Positions 59,447 to 64,000 of a stretch of 64,000 bases of DNA are shown in pieces. Under the pieces are notes generated by a model. It did no database searches and had not been told where the DNA came from. It was given only the letters and a program-made list of their open reading frames with translations. Position numbers and translations under genes: made by a program. Position 1 is the stretch's first letter. Each line of letters begins with the position of its first letter. This DNA is from Tyto alba (taxonomy: Eukaryota > Chordata > Aves > Strigiformes > Tytonidae). The stretch covers positions 1,001,730 through 1,065,729 of the forward strand of contig NW_024881324.1 of NCBI RefSeq assembly GCF_018691265.1. The letters run 5' to 3'.

Positions 59447-62400
59447 TGATTTAACCAACTGAGCTGCCAGGCAGTCTCAGCGATGTACCAGTTGGTGGTC
59501 TCATTCTTCTAGGTGCAGAGTGATTTCTGACACCTACTGAGGGCAAAGAGCTCAGATGTGCAGAGAGCACTCCTCAACAGCCTGGCAGTTTGTAACAGCA
59601 TTAAATCCTCAGCAGTGTTTTTGTACAGATTTTATTTTATTTTTTGTCTTTCTTGATTATATGGAAGTTCTTTATAAAAAGCATTTTAATTGCACCAAAG
59701 TGTAGCTGTTATAATTGTACACAAGAACTGGGGGGGCAGCATATAATGATAGATATTTTTCATCATGGACGAGCTGCAATCATCACAGTATGCACTTCCT
59801 CTCAGCCATGCAGCATGGGGAAGCTCACTGTGTAAATTCTGAGGCGGTATATTAAAAGGAGATATTTAGGGATGTAGCAGTCGATGACAAATAAATTGGA
59901 AGTATGCTGAGTTAACGAAGGAGCAACTTGCAGCTCTTGTGAGATGCTTTCAAAGAAAGCTGCCACCAAACAACCTTTCAGCCAGAAATTTAAATACAGG
60001 TTTATAGTCCGTGGCGTTGTAAACAAAAGCTGTGTTTAAACTGGGACCCTGACTGTGTCTGAATCTCCTCGTCCCTCCTAGCTGCACCCCAAGCTCCTCT
60101 TCAGGAGGCCCTAAGTATGCAGCATCCACTTGCTTGTGGTCCTTTTGAAGAACATATCAGATGTAGAGGTAAGAAGAGGTGCGATGTCTGTTCTGGCCAG
60201 CATCTTGTGCCCAGGCAGCGCAGGGATCCAACTGCTGCAGCCTCTCGGAACTGCTCTTTGAAATGAGGCCAGAGATGGTCATCAGCCCGTCGAGCTTTGG
60301 GTTTTGTGGAGCTGCTCTGTGGCAGCTCCTTGCGTTAGCCTGCTTAAAGATCCTGTTCTGGCTCCCTAATTCCTGATGCTACGTGTTTCAGAGGGTAGGG
60401 GGAGAGCGCTGATTTTTCCATCTCATCAATGAAATGGAACAGGGAAGGCAAGGGTTTCCACAGCTTGGACAGGACACGAAGGTCAGGAAAGGTGTGGTAC
60501 AGCCCCCTTTAACTGAGTTATTCTCTGATTCTGGTGTGCTTTGGGCATTGCATGTTTTGGCAATATCACATGCTGGCCTCAGGAGGGGCAGTACTGAGGT
60601 GCAAGATTAAAAAGGTTCATCTTCCTACTCTGAAGGTGCCCACTACAGGTGACTGGTGTACCAGGACCACAGCAGTTAGAAGTGGACACCAAATTACTTC
60701 GCACCGAGAAAACCACATTATTACGGCAAAGCTAGTGACATGCTCCATGGTGCTGTGTGTCCTGGCCCTGTCTGAAGCACTGTGCTTCCGCCTCTGCTCA
60801 TCCACTGTTCTTCCCTCTAAAAGGCAACAGCAGAGCTTAGGTGGCATCTCCCGTCCAGCTGCGTGGAGGTGGGAGTCTTCCTGTCCTACCAGCAGGTAGT
60901 CCTCCCTGTTCTGTCTGCCAAAAGCTGAAGTGTACTCTGAGGGGAGATATGCTAATACAAAATATTAAGAAAACTTAGCTCCTTCTCTTCCTGAGGTGTT
61001 GGTATAAACTTCTTATTTACCAGACTCCTCCCCTGAAGGTATGCCTCCATCCCTGTTTTTCTAAAAGCAGTAAGGGCACTTGTTTTCTTCTCACCACAGC
61101 AGAAGGAAAGATAATGGTAGTAACCCAATGCAAGGGTTTGACACATGGCAGGGGACACCAGATTTTGACTCCTTCTCCTGGAATTCAAACAAATAGTCTC
61201 CATCTCCCAGAACAGTTGCCTAAATCCTACAGGATTATGCTATACTGCTATTAGGTTGCAGGCTATTGCAGAAATCTGTTCAAGATTCACCGGATCAGTA
61301 GAGCAAAAAGTAGTTTGATAAAATTGTTTCGCACAGCCCCCCTTTTTTGAATGGAGAGCACTTTGTGACCCTCACTGACAGTTTTTGATGCGTTACTTAA
61401 CCAGTGGATGTCTCATAAAAAATGCAAAAACAGGCTAGAAAACAAATAAGAACCTAAGTCTCCCTTTGTCACTAATCAAATGCTGATCTTTGAACTTACG
61501 CCTTTTTTTTTCCTTTCTTCCTCCTTCTTCCCAATATTCTTCAGACATATTCTGTACAGTAGAATACTTTCAACAGAAAAGATGGCCGGTGCCCATACCT
61601 ACAGGTTGGTATCTAAAACACAAAATATGGATCTGAATATTGAAGACCTGAACCACACAAGGACGAATTTCAGCTCCTGGGCTATTGCTCCAACCACTTC
61701 TTTAGAGTAGAAGGAAAGGCATCTCATTTTCTGCTCTTTTTGAAGAAAGAAGCAACTACCAATGTATTTTGGGCAGTCCAAACTTGGTGTATGTTAGTTG
61801 TGATCTGGGAGTAGCTACCAAACAAACGTATTGGAAAAGAGGGACAGAGGAACACCTCTTTCTCAGATCCTGTCTAGCTTTAGACTGTGTATGCCATGAC
61901 TTCCTAAACTGAGATTCTTCGTTAAGCTTTTAAGTCCTGTTATGGAAATGGGTATGATGTTGGGTTACAAATAGTGTGGACTAGTATTTGTGGAGTGAAA
62001 CAGTTTGTGCTGAGGACATCATGTCTGCACTATACACATTTGATGAATTTTTTATTTTGGACACAGTCCCACAGGCTAAAATCCTATTTGCATTTAGACT
62101 GAATCAGGTGCCCACCTGGAGCATGTCTTGCAGCTGAGTTTTGTCTGAAAGAGGCCTTGTTCCTGCATTCCAGGGCGCTCCGGGACACAGGCAGCTGCGT
62201 GGTGAGGGGCAGTCAAGAGATTTGGTTCAAAAGCACATTACTCATCCCGGCTCAAACACAGATGTACTCTGCCCAAGTACATATACAGCCAAGCACTGGT
62301 AAAATTTGCAGAAGCACTTCACCAGAGTAAGCGTATAATCTCACAGCTTTCAGTGGCAGTCACATGGGCAAAGTGTTCAGGTACTTCTTTAAGCACAGGG

Positions 62401-63219
62401 ATAATTTGGGGAAATCAGGCCATAATTTCCCACATGTGATTTGTGGTGGAGCCAGATTTTGGACTCAATTCAAGTCTTAATCCAATATCTGAATTTAGCC
62501 ACAAGAACATCCTTACTTACTTGGTTTTCCCTCTTGAACCTTACAACCTGGGTTTGAGCAAATGTTGCAAAAGATTTTTTTCTGTCTTTCCTTATGTCTT
62601 TATTTTTATTTTTGTTTCCAGTGAAACTTTTGCCTTTTGCCATTCCACAGTTAAATTAATTCCTTAAAAAAGTTCCAATTTTTTTCCTACTGCCTGTTGA
62701 GCCAGTTTTCTGATACTGACTCCCTCCTTCTTTGACAATGTTGTTTTTAGTAGAGTCCTAGTTTTCCTGATAATCAATGGGTGAACTAGACTGAAGGATG
62801 AGAAGCAGCTTGCAGCTGAGGTTGCAATTGCATAATTAGATTTTTAACAACGGGCTTTTTTCTTCAAAGACTAACAAGGTCTGAAGTTGAATTTTGGTGT
62901 GTTCAGTACTTTGTGGCTTGGCTTTTAAATCATTTAAACTTAAGTACATCTAGTCTGATATGTGGGTGCATTTTTAATTAATAATGAAAAAAAAATAAGA
63001 TTTATATTAGCTAATGATTAGCTAATGCCTGGATGTAAATGACTTTAAATGTCTTGGTATGGTTCATGCCAATAGTGGCTGTAGGAAAGAAATCAGAACT
63101 TTTTTTTGTGGTGACAAAATCTGCTCTATTTCCTTGTTTGAACAGACAGAGCAAGAAATACAGTGAGTGTTACAAACATTTTTTAAAGTAGGAAAGGTCT
63201 GCCATCGCACTTTGCTCAC
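59447..63219. other. Unique non-coding DNA
   Basis: A moderately GC-richer interval at 60040-60920 holds overlapping frames with no recognisable product. The rest is AT-rich with no repeat seen. A tandem AGCTAATGATTAGCTAATG lies near 63009. Confidence 0.4.
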
Positions 63220-63638
63220 GGTAATAATTTTCAGTTGTGAAATCCCAATCCTCTTTTCATAACTGGCAGAATAATAATGAGCTATTGTGATCAGGAACTT
63301 TCCATAATTGTATTGTAGCACTTTCAGGCATTCAGAAGTTTGGCCTGACACTTCATACTGGAAGTTACTCTATTTGTTTGGCAGGGAACTACATTTTTAA
63401 ACTGTTTTTTTTTTTTTTTTTTTCCCAACTTCTGATTTTTTCTGTCATTATCAGAAAATTCATAGAAGGAACACAGACCCAGATCCATTGGCATGCTTGA
63501 ACATGTGTAGATGGCCAGGTGTTGTAAATGTGCCTTGATCATCTGAGAATCACTTCGATTCAAGGCCTCATAGAAGGAGTTAAAGTTACCCAGCACTTCC
63601 TTGTGGTGAGACAGTGGAAGGAGAACCAGGAGAAATTT
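63220..63638 (-). pseudogene. Two exon-like segments flanking a homopolymer
   Basis: The upstream segment, after the acceptor TTACCTCTTTTTTTACTCAAG (ending at 63639), reads KFLLVLLPLSHHKEVLGNFN, then SFYEALNRSDSQMIKAHLQH and on to a T19 run (plus strand, 63405-63423). It has no good donor. The second (63357-63220) follows a weak TTCCAG and reads 46 phase-0 codons (SECLKVLQYNYGKFLITIAH, then SYEKRIGISQLKIIT) to ATTACC|GTGAGC. The two are in different frames, with the homopolymer between them, so either a short intron or an indel separates them. Codon choice looks coding-like. Family unknown. Confidence 0.3.
63405..63423. repeat. Poly(T) tract, T19
   Basis: Pure homopolymer inside the exon-like region; its length directly affects the minus-strand reading frame. 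Confidence 0.95.
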
Positions 63639-64000
63639 CTTGAGTAAAAAAAGAGGTAACAGAAGATGAGTTGTTCGAGCCTTAATGAAGCACACCCCCA
63701 TCTGATATCTCTGAGAGGCTTGGCTGGCTGAGATTTGCAGGCCTGACCCCAGATACTACAAAGAGGTGGTTCTCCAGACCAGCAGAGCTAGTGTACATGC
63801 ACGTTTTCTAAACCGCAAATACAGATCTGAAATATAAAGAGATGCCTGGTTTTAACAAAGCTTTCTGGGTACAGATGGAGATTCATTAAAATACTTCAAG
63901 AATCCTCAAGGAATCAATCGTCTACAGAATCTAATGAAACAACTATTTTGCTAACCATTTTGGCATTGTTTGGCAATAGTCTAATAATCTTACATTTACT
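63639..64000. other. Unique DNA to the window edge
   Basis: The minus-strand frame of the previous entry stays open to about 63770 but loses coding character. Nothing else is supportable. Confidence 0.4.

Noticed and set aside
59424..59480. tRNA gene on the minus strand
   Set aside because: Only an A-box-like stretch is present; no B box, acceptor stem or anticodon arm could be drawn.
1..64000. CRISPR arrays, operons, ribosome binding sites, riboswitches or prophage
   Set aside because: None is present; the composition, CR1, LTR and long non-coding stretches are those of a vertebrate nuclear genome.

Overview
The window looks like nuclear DNA from a bird, probably a passerine. The evidence is AT-rich single-copy sequence with GC-rich islets, a truncated CR1 retroposon, and a solo retroviral LTR of a kind I associate with songbird genomes. 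No bacterial, plasmid or phage features were seen. No complete protein-coding gene can be assembled, and most long open frames look like chance frames in low-complexity or GC-rich DNA.

Layout. 0-4 kb: short exon-like pieces, a T/G homopolymer junction and a decayed GC-rich minisatellite (about 1.5-2.0 kb). 4-10 kb: unique AT-rich DNA with motif-dense blocks that resemble conserved non-coding elements, a possible MIR-type SINE relic and a G-rich tract. 10-22 kb: AT-rich DNA with a perfect short palindrome, poly(A)/poly(T) tracts and the best terminal-exon-like segment on the minus strand (12.9-13.6 kb). 22.49-23.56 kb: a solo LTR with matching 5-bp target-site duplications, the clearest mobile element. 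23.6-31 kb: more unique DNA, a GC-rich block that may be a decayed LTR, a 5'- and 3'-truncated CR1 at 27.6-28.2 kb and a GA-rich tract. 31-44 kb: several minus-strand exon-like segments, one plus-strand non-coding exon candidate and a 660-bp purine-only-biased stretch. 44-57 kb: motif-rich AT blocks like those of developmental gene deserts, GC islets, a C19 tract and a three-copy direct repeat. 57-64 kb: a second MIR-like relic, C/T homopolymers and another exon-like pair near the right end.

Main interpretation. Exon-sized segments with coding-like translation, flanked by usable splice signals, are scattered on the minus strand (63.6-63.2, 43.9, 42.1-41.7, 38.8, 35.0, 32.6-31.9, 13.6-12.9 kb). 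Some join in compatible phase; others contain stops or frame changes. They could be exons of an unrecognised long-intron gene, or of a gene decaying into a unitary pseudogene, or chance open frames picked by eye. The sequence alone does not settle which. I did not recognise the protein family and have given no gene symbols.
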